Source of the DNA: Corinectria fuckeliana
Lineage: Eukaryota; Ascomycota; Sordariomycetes; Hypocreales; Nectriaceae
Length of the DNA stretch: 64,000 nucleotides
Direction: 5' to 3'
NCBI GenBank assembly: GCA_019137255.1
Contig: WPDH01000064.1
Location: forward strand, 715 to 64,714
The notes beneath the pieces are model-generated. The model saw nothing but the letters and a program-made list of their open reading frames with translations, searched no databases and was not told the origin of the DNA. Below, piece after piece: positions 11,554 through 22,636 of this stretch; the first letter of the stretch is position 1, and the number at the start of each line of letters is the position of its first letter. A program made the position numbers and the translations under genes.

Positions 11554-13131
11554 ATGGCCAAAAGAAAGAGACAAGCCGTCGCGCAGAACGAGCCCACCGT
11601 TGAGCCTGCTATCAGCAAAAAGGCAAAGGCAAATGGGTCTGGGAAGACGAAAACTAAGCAGCCCGTGAAGTTTAAAGCTGTCGAGAAGGTGAAGGTTGCC
11701 GTGAAGGCCAAGCCAACCACTCCTGCGACCACCACCACCGAGACAATCCAGATTGTGGTGGGATCCTACGATCGAATCCTGCACGGATTGACGGCGACGA
11801 TTGGGCCCAAGGACAAAGTCGACTTCGCCGACACGTTCCTGTTCAATGCTCACACTTCGGCGATTCGCTGTGTCGCCATGTCGCCGATTTCGCTTCCCGT
11901 CCCAGGACAGACGCAGAAGGTGATGCTCGCCTCGGGCAGCACCGACGAGAGAATCAACGTCTTCAACCTGTCGGCGCACCCTCCGAGCCGAAAGAACCAA
12001 GAAATGCTAGCCAAGGTGGCCCCGCGGCCGATTCTCGAGAACCCCAAGAACCGCGAGGTGGGCACGCTGCTGCACCACTCGTCATCGGTCACGGCACTGC
12101 GATTCCCTACACGATCGAAACTGCTCTCGTCTAGCGAGGACTCGAACATTGCGGTGACGCGAACGCGCGATTGGTCCCTGCTCAGCAACATCAAAACACC
12201 CATCGCCAAGGCAATGGGCCGACCGAGCGGTGACACAGCGCCATTTGGAGGCACACCGTCGGGGGTCAACGACTTTGCGATCCACCCCAGCATGAAGCTG
12301 ATGATCAGCGTCAGCAAGGGCGAGCGATCGATGCGACTGTGGAACTTGGTTACTGGCAAGAAGGCTGGCGTGCTCAACTTCAGCAAGGACATGCTCCAAG
12401 AAGCGGGAGAGGGCAGACACTCCACTGGCGAAGGTCGACGAGTGGTGTGGGGCGACGTGGATGGAGTGGATGAGTTTGCGGTTGGGTTTGAACGGGACAT
12501 TGTGGTGTTCGGGATGGACAGTGTGCCCAAGTGCCGGATAATGGGGACGGTTCGGACCAAGATCCACCAGTTCTTCTACGTTACGGTGGACGAGGAGTCT
12601 GGCCTGACCCTGCTCGCACTGGCGACGGAGGACGGCCGTATCCTCTTCTTTTCGACCAAGGATGCGGACCTCTCAAAACCAAGCCTGGAGGAGTCGGCGG
12701 ACAAGGATACCAAAGACCACAAGAAGGCCTCGCCGCCACTGCCTGTTGCCAAGTTAGTGGCCCAGATTGGCGGCAAGGACGGCGGTGTGAATGGCCGAAT
12801 CAAGGACTTTGTGGTGACCAAGAGCGGCGAGTCGTCGACGGTGCTATACGTGGCGGGCGGTAGCAGCGACGGCCGAATCCGGCTGTGGCGGGTGACGAGC
12901 GCGGAGCTTACGCAGGCACATAGCAAAGCGACGTCGACCAAGGAAGACAGGGAAGCCAAGGCAGGTACCCCGTTGGGGAAGCTGCTGGGGACGTACGAGA
13001 CGCAGAACAGGATCACATGCATGGCGGCGTTTATGATGATACCCCGGCCGGAGGGCGCAGAGGACAGCGAGGATGAGGAGGACGATGAGGATGAGGAGGA
13101 TGAGGATGAGGATGATAGCGGCGACGAGTAG
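11554..13131 (+). CDS. MAK11: MAK11-type WD40 ribosome biogenesis protein
   Basis: A single exon of 525 residues with a good start context (CACCATGG). A basic, Lys-rich N-terminus (1-65) resembles a nuclear/nucleolar localisation signal. From about residue 68 the sequence IVVGSYDRILHGL opens a WD40 propeller of the Mak11/PAK1IP1 type; blades include HTSAIRCVAMSP, ASGSTDERINVF, SSSVTALRFP and a late GSSDGRIRLWRV. The C-terminus is a run of Asp/Glu (about 500-522). Mak11 is needed for a step of 60S subunit assembly and is related to the Rlp24-binding machinery. Residues between blades are longer than in yeast Mak11, which accounts for the greater length. No intron is needed. Confidence 0.88.
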   Translation: MAKRKRQAVAQNEPTVEPAISKKAKANGSGKTKTKQPVKFKAVEKVKVAVKAKPTTPATTTTETIQIVVGSYDRILHGLTATIGPKDKVDFADTFLFNAHTSAIRCVAMSPISLPVPGQTQKVMLASGSTDERINVFNLSAHPPSRKNQEMLAKVAPRPILENPKNREVGTLLHHSSSVTALRFPTRSKLLSSSEDSNIAVTRTRDWSLLSNIKTPIAKAMGRPSGDTAPFGGTPSGVNDFAIHPSMKLMISVSKGERSMRLWNLVTGKKAGVLNFSKDMLQEAGEGRHSTGEGRRVVWGDVDGVDEFAVGFERDIVVFGMDSVPKCRIMGTVRTKIHQFFYVTVDEESGLTLLALATEDGRILFFSTKDADLSKPSLEESADKDTKDHKKASPPLPVAKLVAQIGGKDGGVNGRIKDFVVTKSGESSTVLYVAGGSSDGRIRLWRVTSAELTQAHSKATSTKEDREAKAGTPLGKLLGTYETQNRITCMAAFMMIPRPEGAEDSEDEEDDEDEEDEDEDDSGDE

Positions 13132-15488
13132 ATGGAAAATTGTAAGCACTTGAAAGGGAGAAGAGAGCGCAGGGAATGTTGTACACTATCTAGATGGCGT
13201 TGCGCGAGTACTGCTACGGATAATGCATGAAGGCTGGACAATGCTCCAAGTGCATGACCACGTGCGAACTCGAAGGGAGAAAGGTGCCTCTAAATCCCCG
13301 GCACAAAGGCAATCCCGGCTACCTGATCAGCTTCCTCTTGATATTACTTTTGAATCCATGATCCGTGGCTTCCTGCAGTAGTGCAGTAGTGCACTGTTCA
13401 TGGGGACTATGGCTGGACATGACACTGAATTTCACATGTCAATTTCACGCACCGTCCCATGCGGCGTGTCAGATCAGCCAAAGCCAGCCAATCCCCATTC
13501 GACAGTACGAGCTCTTGTCATGCATTCCTCTGCAAGTGTGTGTTGCATTGCCGCCGCTGTGTTGATGGCGTGGCGCCAGGCATTTTGCCGAGTTGCGGAC
13601 ACCCATTTCGGGAGTTGTGTTGCCATGTTCGCTCTGGCTACCCCAGGACATGGGATACGAAGTGTGTACATAGTCTAATACTGCAGTACGCCCCCTGAAT
13701 GTTTGTTAGATCAAGACCCAGAAGTGGGGCAAGCTTGGTTTTTGAAGATGCTCAAACCTGCACTATTCAAGATCTTGATTTAATTTAATTAATAATATAA
13801 AACATAAAAAAGGCAAACTCAGTCATGAGTGTACTGTTCGTTGCAGGTGTTTAATTTATTTACTCCTTACAGATTCGTGGCTGCGTTGAGACATTCAAGT
13901 AGTGATCCCTGCAGCTGGTACCAAGCTAACAAACGTTCAGGGAGGCCGACTGTACATGGGTGGTTTTGTTGGGGCCGCTCCCCGATCAATGGATCTGGGA
14001 AAGGGACGAGATTCGCAAGCAGGCCAAACCAAAACAAACCAAAACCTCGGCTCTGGCTGTCAGACATTATTAGACATGCATCCGTCAGGCTACGTTTATC
14101 CCAGGCCGCACTCCTCGGACTGGTCGGGGTTTAGGGTTCATAGATGAAATGTGCCTCGAGGCCTGGAAGTGGCCGATGCGATGCAATGGGCCGTGTCGAG
14201 TAAGTGTGGGGTAAGCTAAACAGCCCCATTCGCACCCATTTACAGCCAAGTGACTCCCGGGCCCGCGGACCTATTACAGAGGCTCCGTTGCAGGCTCTGA
14301 GGTCATTTCTTCACGGCCCGGGCTTCCCTCTTCCAGGCCCTTTCTCGCTCAGTGGCAGTGCTCACTGGGCGTTCGCCTGCTGGAAGCGGGGAAAGCGGCG
14401 GGGGGGCGCTGGGCAGTGCCGCTAATGGGTGACGGGGGATCCACTGCCGGTGGAGGATTTACGGGGTTTGATGGGGAATTCTTGCCAAGTGCATGTGATC
14501 GAGGATAATAGGTCGCTCCTTCTCTTGAGCGCCCTTACGCCCTTACGCCCTAATTTCTAAGGTCTCAGTTTCAATTCTCAGGCTCATCAGTCTGGATTAG
14601 GTACGGATACAGTTGGTTGGTAGCATTAGGCTGTCGGGCTAAGGAAAGAGGGAGCGTACCTGCCGGCTGGGCTACCTGGATGGAACCCTGTCTCGCCTCA
14701 CTCTCATGACTCCTTCCCGTCTCGATCGACTCGTCCCGCACGTGGGGACCATCCAAATGCTATAGTTAACGCCATACCTCCATCCTCACCCTCCTCCACC
14801 TTCCTTCTCTTCCCACACACGTCTTCTCATCTCTCTCCTTTCAATTGTCTGCTTTCTTTGAGGCGAACCGTCCTTGATCACCGTCGCCCGTGATTCCTCT
14901 GCTGCTATACAGACGTGGTAGCGCCCGTTCATCTGCCGTCACTGCCGCTAGACTCCAGCTCCTCCCACTCTGAACAATTGAGCATCCGTCATTTTCTACC
15001 AACCCGACTCATCCTCGACGGAGTCGTTTCCTTCACGAAAAAGGCGACGAGATACCTTAGGTCGCTAGATACGTTCACCGGCCGTCGCGGTCCATTTTCC
15101 TGTCCAAATTCGAGACATTGGCCTCGTCTCGGATATCCCGGTTGGCTGGCGCGAAAGCCACACGGCCACAGAGGTTGCCAGACAAGACGCCTTGTTTTAG
15201 ATTGGCCCAACAACCACCACCGATTGTTCTTCGAACCTTGACGTTGAGCACCATCACTCAAACCTTTCAGACGACTGCCCGACAAAAAAATTGGTGAGTG
15301 CCTGCCAATCTGTGGTGTGCTTTCGGTTGAGTCGCCGAGTCGAGCTGCTCTCACCTATCAGAGGCTCAGCTTGACTCTCCTGGCTACCTCGCTGACCAAA
15401 AACCCCAGATACATTGCGACGACGCTTCCTCTGACTCTCCATTCATAACCTGCCGTTCTCGAGTCTCTCCTCTTCTCGGATTATCACC
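13132..15488. other. Intergenic region with probable 5' UTR intron
   Basis: No supported coding sequence. A short AT-rich patch lies at 13775-13810. Towards the right end a plausible non-coding intron at 15294-15408 (TTG|GTGAGT to CCCCAG) with a GCTGAC branch site lies in the leader of the INSIG-family gene. The rest is featureless to me. Confidence 0.45.
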
Positions 15489-16717
15489 ATGGCTGACGAC
15501 GGACCTCCCCTCCTGCGGCCCATCCCCCGACGACCTTTTGGTGTCAATCTGACCAACGCGACTCCTCCGGATGAGGATTCGAAACCCCCAACTCCCTCTC
15601 TCTCAGATCTCGTCAACTCACGCTTCCTCCAAGCCAGTCCCGAACCGAGCTCTCTATCCCGACCTCAGTCATCTTTTGTGAATCTCACATCCTCGACCCT
15701 CTTTGGCATCTACTCCTCCTCCTCGCGCGATCAGGTTTTTTCCGACCGGGATGAGCTGGACACGCCCTGGGGCACTGGCGCCCAGACCCCGATCAAGCGG
15801 CCCAGCGTTGACGAAGCGACCTACGAGCTGATGCGCGACCGCTCCTATCCTAACCGTCGACGCTCGTCCTTCCGCCCTACCGAGACTCCCACTTTGTTCG
15901 ACCCTCCTCCCTCACCTCTTTCCCTCGTATTGCGAGGCCTTCTTCTCTTCTCCCTCGGTGTCGGGTATGGTGTTCTCGTAACCACTACCCGCTTCCACAG
16001 CGGGGCAGGTCACCGATCGTTCACCGAGGGCATTATTCGCCCGGCTTACAATTGGGCACATCTGGCTTTTTGGGGAGTGGCTGGCGTCGTTCTCGGTGCG
16101 CTACTGCCGTGGTTCGACCGACTATGGGAGGAGTCGTTTGGTGAAGGTGACGATGACGTAGTGGTGGACAATGATGGGACGACCAGGGATCTCGGTCCCA
16201 GCACTGACTGGGCGCTCGTGATTCGGGCTGTTGGGGCCTTTGTTGGCATTGTCTTTGCTATTGTAAGTCTTTCACCATCATTTTTGTCCTATGCGTCAAT
16301 CAAGCGATGAACTAACTGGTAATTTAGCGAAAGGTGGCCTGGGCGTCCACTCTCCAGGTGTCCCTATCGCTGGCCCTGGTGAACCCTCTTCTCTGGTGGC
16401 TTATTGACCGCTCTAAGCCCGGCTTGGTCCTCGCCGTCGCGGTCGGTCTCACGGGCTCCGTCTTTCTTCTCGGCGTCAACCCAGACATGATGCCAACCCC
16501 TTCCACAATCCGATTTGGGAATACATCTGATACTGGAGCCACCTCTCACGACGAATTGCTTACCCTTGGCGGATTTGCCCGACAGGAGACGGTTGAGACG
16601 GGTGTTTGGATGCTGAGCGTGCTGTTTTGCAGCTGTGTCTGCTTTGGAAATATCGGCCGTCGTCTAGCCATGGGTCGGTCTGCGGCTGCGAAAGGTCGGT
16701 GGGCTGGCGTACGGTAA
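15489..16717 (+). CDS. INSIG-family ER membrane protein
   Basis: Two exons (15489-16262 and 16328-16717) encode 387 residues. The first 135 residues are Ser/Pro-rich and cytosolic in character. Then come several membrane segments: around PLSLVLRGLLLFSLGVGYGV, AHLAFWGVAGVVLGALLPW, WALVIRAVGAFVGIVFAI, a pair within VSLSLALVNPLLWWL and LVLAVAVGLTGSVFLLGV, and a last one near WMLSVLFCSCVCFGNI. This layout is that of the insulin-induced gene family (S. pombe Ins1, yeast Nsg1/2, Aspergillus InsA), which bind HMG-CoA reductase or SREBP-pathway proteins and tune sterol synthesis. The intron is phase 0 (ATT|GTAAGT; ACTAACTGGTAATTTAG acceptor). An acidic loop (EGDDDVVVDND) between helices is not a family hallmark. 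The leader may be spliced. Confidence 0.85.
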
Positions 16718-17327
16718 TGGTAAAAGTAAATGTCTTCCGCGTTGGAAATGGGCATCGATTGGGCATGTAGGTTTGCCCAATCCCTTCATTCGTTTGTGGT
16801 ATTCGAAGACGGGGAAAGGCTTGTCGAGGGCACTTCAACTGAAGGGTGCTTTTGGATCTCATTTTCTGGATTTCTTTTTTTGGCTGGTTCGACCTGACTT
16901 GATTTGATTTGGTCTGGAATATGTTTTATAGGTGCAGCCTACCTGAATGGGCCTGGGTGGGCTGCTGATGTTGGAACAGCACCAAGAGGGGGTTGGCAGG
17001 ATGACAGTTGGATGGCGTATGGATCACGGACTCGTTGGGATTGTTGATGACGCGACCTCACAGCAAACATCCCGCAATACGTGACAGCTTCGAGATTCTG
17101 AGCCCACCCACATGGGAACTGGAGCTCTCCCAAAGTCTCAAATACGATGACGCTTTTTACAAACCTGATGATATGCCCAATCCTTTTCATGGCTGTTCCC
17201 TTTGCACATGAAGATCTCGTTTCTGTTTCTTTTCCTCCTCTTTCCTCGCCTTTTTTTCTTGGCCATACTTGGTTTCCTTACTGCTTTGCTTACTTGCTGT
17301 CTCCTGGCACCCGACATTCCGACGCTT
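16718..17327. other. Convergent 3' intergenic region
   Basis: It separates the stops of two convergent genes and contains their 3' untranslated regions. T-rich stretches such as 16868-16925 are present. No gene seen. Confidence 0.6.
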
Positions 17328-17836
17328 CTAGTGGTCGTCGAGGCTGGTGATGGCTTCGGAAACGGCACGTGAGCGTTGCCGGACATTGTCGCCGAAGTCG
17401 ATGTTAGAGAGGCCAAGCATGACGAGCATGCGGGGGTTCTTGACCATTTCGGTAACGGTGATAGAACGGGTGCACACGTCTTGGAAGGACAGAGCGGCGG
17501 CGCGGGCTCCGGTGGCTGCTCGCGTGAGCCAGACGAATCATTGGTTGAGGGAAGGGGGGGAGGGGGGCACTTACCACCCTCGTTGGGGGGGATTTGCTCG
17601 GGGTGCTTGACTGGCCGGTTATTGGAGATGTTGTCGAGCTCGGTCATGATGTAGTGGGAGCGCTTGACAAAGTCCCAGACGTGGAAGAGGTTGCGGGGAG
17701 GAGAGGGCGGCGTCCAAGCAGGGTGGGCCTCGAGGGCGTCGACGAGGTCGGAGAGGAGGGCGGTGATTTTCTCACGGTCCTCGGGGGACGGCATGGGGAT
17801 GGTCTGATTGGAGGCGTTCGCGGGGCTGGGTAGCAT
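17328..17836 (-). CDS. Small conserved-looking protein of unknown function (149 aa)
   Basis: Two exons, 17836-17575 and 17515-17328, encode 149 residues. The intron (17516-17574) has a canonical GTAAGT donor and GCAG acceptor and joins in phase 1. I do not recognise the family. The protein is soluble and predicted mostly helical: an N-terminal segment EDREKITALLSDLVDALEAH, an aromatic patch NLFHVWDFVKRSHYIMTELD, a glycine-alanine turn at the splice junction, and a C-terminal segment with MVKNPRMLVMLGLSNIDFGD. There is no signal peptide or membrane segment. Coding bias and clean splicing support a real gene. The ATG at 17836 was preferred over the longer frame upstream, which adds a poor, non-conserved-looking extension. 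Confidence 0.75.
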
Positions 17837-20373
17837 GATGGCGATGATGGGTGGCGATGCTTGGCGTATTTGGAACGGGGAGGAGATGAAGATGCAAGCT
17901 GGGCGAGTAAATGTGAAGATGAGAGAAGACAATCAAGGCGACATGAAGAGGGAGGAAAAGGAAGAAAGAAAGAGAAACGGAAGAAGAGGCGGAGAGGAGA
18001 TGGAGGTGTGAGGACCTGAGGCGAGGAGGTGTCCGTTCGCCGTCCGCAGAGCTTCCCCGCTACTAACGGACGGGGACAATGACAGGCACTGACAGGCACT
18101 GACGGGCACTAACAACTGTGAGAGGGCAGAACAAGTGGCTCGGTAAGAGGGCGATGTGACGGAATCAATTGCGTCCAATCCAGATGCGAAATGGCTATTT
18201 GGTTTGCGGATAACTTAGTAACTTAGACGCTATAGAACTGGGGATCTACAATGGGACCTACCTACCTATCCGTTAATCAAGTTGCAGAATACGTAGCACG
18301 TAGGCCTAGGTACCTGTTTGTAATCCACCGGGACAGTTTAGGGGAGAAGACCGGTTCGCATGCTCGACCCAAGCAAGGCCAGGCCAGGGTCCTGCTTCAG
18401 GTAAGGCAAGTGATCAGGCGAGCGAGTGGGGTTGAAGACGAAGACGAAGAGTACTACTAGTTCTATGTATTATTTCTCTGTTAAGCTCCAGCGGGTACAT
18501 GTACGAAGTACTTGGTTGTCTTACTGTGCTGCACGGCATGGGACTCTGATCCTTGGTTGGTAGTCTACTGTAGGTACTGCAATGTATATAAGCGGGGGGC
18601 GGTTATCGTCTAGAAGCCAGGAACTGGGTAGAAATAAAAGTTTTGGCTCCTCTCCTGCTGCGACTAATTATCTAGTCAGCCAGTCAGCCAGTCAGTGCCT
18701 GCGAGACCTACGACGCACATGTGCAATACGATATTGTATCGAGTCTTTTTCTAGCATTATCAAGCATGCCTTTTGTTTCTTCAACAGCTTCTCGCTGTAC
18801 TACATAGAGATGCAGAACCCCGGAGAGTAGCTGCACTGTAACCGCACTGTAACCGCACTGTAGGGAACTCGACGGAGCGTTTTACGCAACTATTTGTAGC
18901 ACGCGTACGGAGTAGATGCACGCGTAGGTGATCCTGTACTAATCTGCCCAAGGCGACAACGAACAACCGTTTGAACAGACTTCGAGTCGTCATGCACTGC
19001 CATCATGACTCTCCTTCTCCATACCTCCCTCCTTCTCAGTTCTTAGTTCTCGCCATCATCACTCCTTCACAGTGTTTATGCATCCGGGAGGTCGACAAGC
19101 GAAGGAAGAAGGGCAGTTTTGAATGCGTTGATGCGCGGAATTCGGCCGCCGTCCTTGGACCCCATTTGATGAAACTTGTTCTCGTGCTGCAGTAGCATGT
19201 ACCTAGATACCTACCACATCTCGATCCGGCCCGCCACACCTTAAGTCATTTGCACGCCAACAACGCGCAGGCGACCAATCCGACTCGGATTGGTCTCAAG
19301 TAATGACGACAACGACTTTTTTTTTTCCCCTTCTCTTTTCCTTTCTTCCTTTGCCTACCAAATCGCAAGAAGGTGCGTGCAGTGCGTGTCAATGCTGGGC
19401 GACACGGGGTCATCAAACATGGTTAGAATCGACTGACTTGGGCCATTGCCATCGCCATCAAACCGAAAATTCGACATCGCCATGAGCCTCCAATGTCTCC
19501 GTCCCGGATATGGTCTGTCCCGGTGCCAAAAACAGCCAGAAGGGGACAAACTGATGTAGCTTAGGCAGGGACCAAACGGGTCAGCGACTAAGAGAACCGT
19601 GGCTACAAGTACATATCTATATGCAAGTTCTCTTTCTCCTCCCGCTCTAATTCGTCATGATCCAATCGCCGTCCGCCGTCCGCCGTCTGCTCCAGCCGTG
19701 GCTTCGGTTTCGCGTCCCACGCAACGCCGTCTCATCCCGTATCCGCCCTGCCATTATACCACGATACGAATACTACCATGTAAGTATGTACATATGTACC
19801 TACATGTCGCACTAATTATTACCGCCTCGCCTCTGCAAGGGCACCCATGCCGCAGTCCCGACGTCATGAAGATGCCCGTCCGTCTATCAATCTCGGAGTC
19901 TATGACCACCATCCCTCCTTTAGTGCCATGGAGTAGTATTTGTAACATGCCAGGGCCCTTCTGAACCACCCCTAGTCCCGTCTCCCCTTCTCTGGCTCTG
20001 GTTCTGGTTCCGATTCCGACTCCGCCGCTGTTTTGGTCCATGTCTGCGCCGCCCTCACGCCCAAACTCCCCGACTTCCTCCCACCTTCTATATAACAACC
20101 ACAGGCTTTCAGCCATCTGCATCCGACCTCTTGAATCGATGACAGCCTTGAGCACAGCCGGGCCCCGTATCCTGCATTCAACTGCGCCCGTCATCTGGAT
20201 GCGCTCCCCGAGTCTTTTCCACCACCCGCAACAGCAAAAACGCTACCGCCGAGACGCTGAATAGAGAACCCCCCCCTCCCCCTCGACTGACCGACCAACC
20301 AAGATTCGAGCCCGTTCGCTTTGTCGCCTGCTACACCAATTCCTCTTCATTCCTTTAACTCGTCTCCACGTTC
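17837..20373. other. Divergent intergenic region
   Basis: 2.5 kb between divergent genes. No supported gene. It contains short tandem repeats, TACCTAGG-type words and a TATATAAG element at about 18584 that is not followed by a convincing open frame. The right third (19600-20370) is C/T-rich and probably promoter and leader of the RING/LON gene. Confidence 0.5.
18833..18862. repeat. Tandem 11-mer repeat (2.7 copies)
   Basis: GCACTGTAACC is repeated head to tail, with the last copy incomplete. It lies in intergenic DNA and has no evident function. Confidence 0.8.
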
Positions 20374-22140
20374 ATGTCACCCAACGTCCAGCCACGAGCA
20401 CCGGCGACCACTTCACCTCCCGCTGCTCGTGAGGAGTTGTCGCCGGGCCAAGACGCCGAGTCCACCCCCGAATCCGACACCGCCGGCACCACCGACACCG
20501 CCGACACCGATCCCGATCCCGATCACGACATCGTCCCCGCGACCCCGACCGCAACTCCAACCACTCCCATCCGGCCCCGTGACCTCGTCCGCCTCTTCCA
20601 ATGCCAGATTTGCTCCCTGCCGCTGCGGGAGCCCGTCAGCCTCCCATGCGGCAAAAGCATGTGTAGGCGATGTCTACCTCAGCTGCACCTCCGCGCAAAC
20701 ATATCCTATCCCGCCATTCCCAACCGCCTCCGAGGCTTCCGCTGCCCGTTTCCCGACTGCGGCAAGGAGCACGCCCTCGAAGACTGCGCTGTTGACGTGG
20801 TCCTGAACAAGGTTGCCCAGCAGCTCAGGCTCGACGTCGACCTGGTGAGGACGACGGCCCAGGCCTCGGGCGTGTCGACTCGCATCTACAAGCAGGACCC
20901 CTGGGCCGCTGCTGGCATTGGCTCGCTGAGGGACAGCGAGGACAGCGGCTCGCAGGTGTTTGAGGGCGGGAAGCTCGTCGCAGCTTACACGCTGGCCGAG
21001 GACGGCGACCTCAAATACCAGGCCGAGATCTTGTATGACGAAGCATCGACCGCGCGCGCCCAAGACGACAGAATAGCCAACGATGACCATCTCACGGCCA
21101 AAACCCAGGAAGCAACGCGGGCCGAGATGGACTGCCAAGTGTGCTACGCTCTCTTCTGCGACCCCCTGACGACCATCTGCGGCCACACCTTCTGCCGCTC
21201 CTGTCTCCATCGCGTCCTCGACCACTCCCACTACTGTCCCGTGTGCCGCCGCCAGCTCGCCATCACCACGCTGCTGGACCACCCGTCGTGCCCTTCCAAC
21301 GAGACCCTGAGTCGCATCATCCACTCCTTCTGGCCGGACGAGGTCGAGGCCCGCAAGCAGACGGTGGCGGCGGAAAACGCGAGCCAGCTCGAGGACTTCG
21401 ACTTCCCGCTCTTCGTCTGCACCTTGGCCTTCCCTCGCATGCCGACCTTCCTCCACGTCTTCGAGCCCCGGTACCGCCTCCTGGTGCGGCGGGCGCTGGA
21501 GGGCGACCGCACCTTTGGCATGGTCCTCCCCAGGCACTCCCGGGGAGGCGACGACCCGGGCTTCCACGAGCTCGGCACCCTGCTGCGCATCGTCAACGTC
21601 CAGTACTACCCCGACGGACGGAGCCTCATCGAGACGGTCGGCCTGTCCCGCTTCCGTATCCTCCGCCACGGCCATCTCGACGGCTACACCGTCGGCAAGA
21701 CAGAGCGAGTCGACGACGTCAGCCTCCAGGAAGAGGAAGCCATCGAGGCCGCCGAGGTGGTCCCGGAAGCACCCTCGGAACAGGCCGCTGCCGACGACGG
21801 ACACAAGCAGTCGGACGCCCCGTCGGAGTCGCGCCCCGGCGCGAGTCCCGGGCCGACGACCGCGGCAGACATCGACGCCATGTCGACGCAGAGCCTCATG
21901 CAGTTCACGTCCTCGTTCGTCGCCCGCATGCGCCCCCAGAGCGTCCCCTGGCTGACGGAGCGCATGCTCTCCATCTACGGCGAGTGCCCCGACGACGCCG
22001 CCATCTTCCCCTGGTGGTTCGCCAGCATGCTTCCCGTAAAGGACCTCGAGAAGTACCGCCTCCTCGGCACGTCCAGCGTCCGTGAACGCCTCAAGATCTG
22101 CTGCGCGTGGATCATCGAGTGGGAGGCGTCCAGTTGGTGA
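20374..22140 (+). CDS. Two-RING, LON-substrate-binding-domain protein (LONRF-like)
   Basis: One exon of 588 residues. An acidic, Asp/Pro/Thr-rich leader (about 25-65) precedes a RING-like zinc motif (C77xxC80, C92, C97xxC100, C124, C129). A second, canonical C3HC4 RING spans about 254-291 (CGHTFCRSC, CPVC). From about 344 there is an N-terminal LON (substrate-binding) domain, FPLFVCTLAFPRMPTFLHVF then EPRYRLLVRRAL, without the protease domain. Animal LONRF proteins share RING plus LON and are ubiquitin ligases; that activity is inferred. The first RING lacks the usual His (CGKSMC where the second has CGHTFC). A disordered acidic insert (about 455-510) interrupts the LON domain. The gene is convergent with the Ser/Glu-repeat gene. 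Confidence 0.88.
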   Translation: MSPNVQPRAPATTSPPAAREELSPGQDAESTPESDTAGTTDTADTDPDPDHDIVPATPTATPTTPIRPRDLVRLFQCQICSLPLREPVSLPCGKSMCRRCLPQLHLRANISYPAIPNRLRGFRCPFPDCGKEHALEDCAVDVVLNKVAQQLRLDVDLVRTTAQASGVSTRIYKQDPWAAAGIGSLRDSEDSGSQVFEGGKLVAAYTLAEDGDLKYQAEILYDEASTARAQDDRIANDDHLTAKTQEATRAEMDCQVCYALFCDPLTTICGHTFCRSCLHRVLDHSHYCPVCRRQLAITTLLDHPSCPSNETLSRIIHSFWPDEVEARKQTVAAENASQLEDFDFPLFVCTLAFPRMPTFLHVFEPRYRLLVRRALEGDRTFGMVLPRHSRGGDDPGFHELGTLLRIVNVQYYPDGRSLIETVGLSRFRILRHGHLDGYTVGKTERVDDVSLQEEEAIEAAEVVPEAPSEQAAADDGHKQSDAPSESRPGASPGPTTAADIDAMSTQSLMQFTSSFVARMRPQSVPWLTERMLSIYGECPDDAAIFPWWFASMLPVKDLEKYRLLGTSSVRERLKICCAWIIEWEASSW

Positions 22141-22636
22141 GTTGTTTCGAAAACTCCCCTTCCTTCCACTTCTTTACACACACAAAACCACACACACATC
22201 ACACTCAATATGGCCCCCTGTCGGCCTCTTCGCATGAGAGCCCAGGCTAAAACGACTTTATTTTGTCAGGATGAAGCTGATTTACAGTCGGTCAGGTCTA
22301 TCCGCGACTGCACCATCCTCTAACAACTGATTCCCGGGAGGCCTCATTTTCACCAAGCATCATCATCATTCAGCAGCATATCGTTTCTTATTGCTTTTTC
22401 AATCGACAACCACTGTACCAAGAACTGAGATGAAGATACGTTCGCATTTGCATCGCGGAATAACGAGACAGATACAGAGAACCGGGTTTATGCTGTGGGT
22501 TACGTTGGGGAAATTTGGACCATGACTGCGTTTTGTACTGTGATTATTCCTCCTGATACCACTTTATTCTACAACCTAGATACATCTCAATTTTTCTTTC
22601 CCCTTTTTTTTTTCTTTTTTCACACACAGTGTTTCG
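22141..22636. other. Convergent 3' intergenic region
   Basis: It holds the 3' ends of two convergent genes. A T-rich tract lies at 22589-22620. No gene seen. Confidence 0.6.

Noticed and set aside
20674..21804. 376-residue antisense frame
   Set aside because: It is the mirror of the RING/LON coding region and has no domain of its own.
21141..22085. 314-residue frame within the RING/LON gene
   Set aside because: Arg/Pro-rich shadow frame caused by high GC in the third codon position of the real gene.
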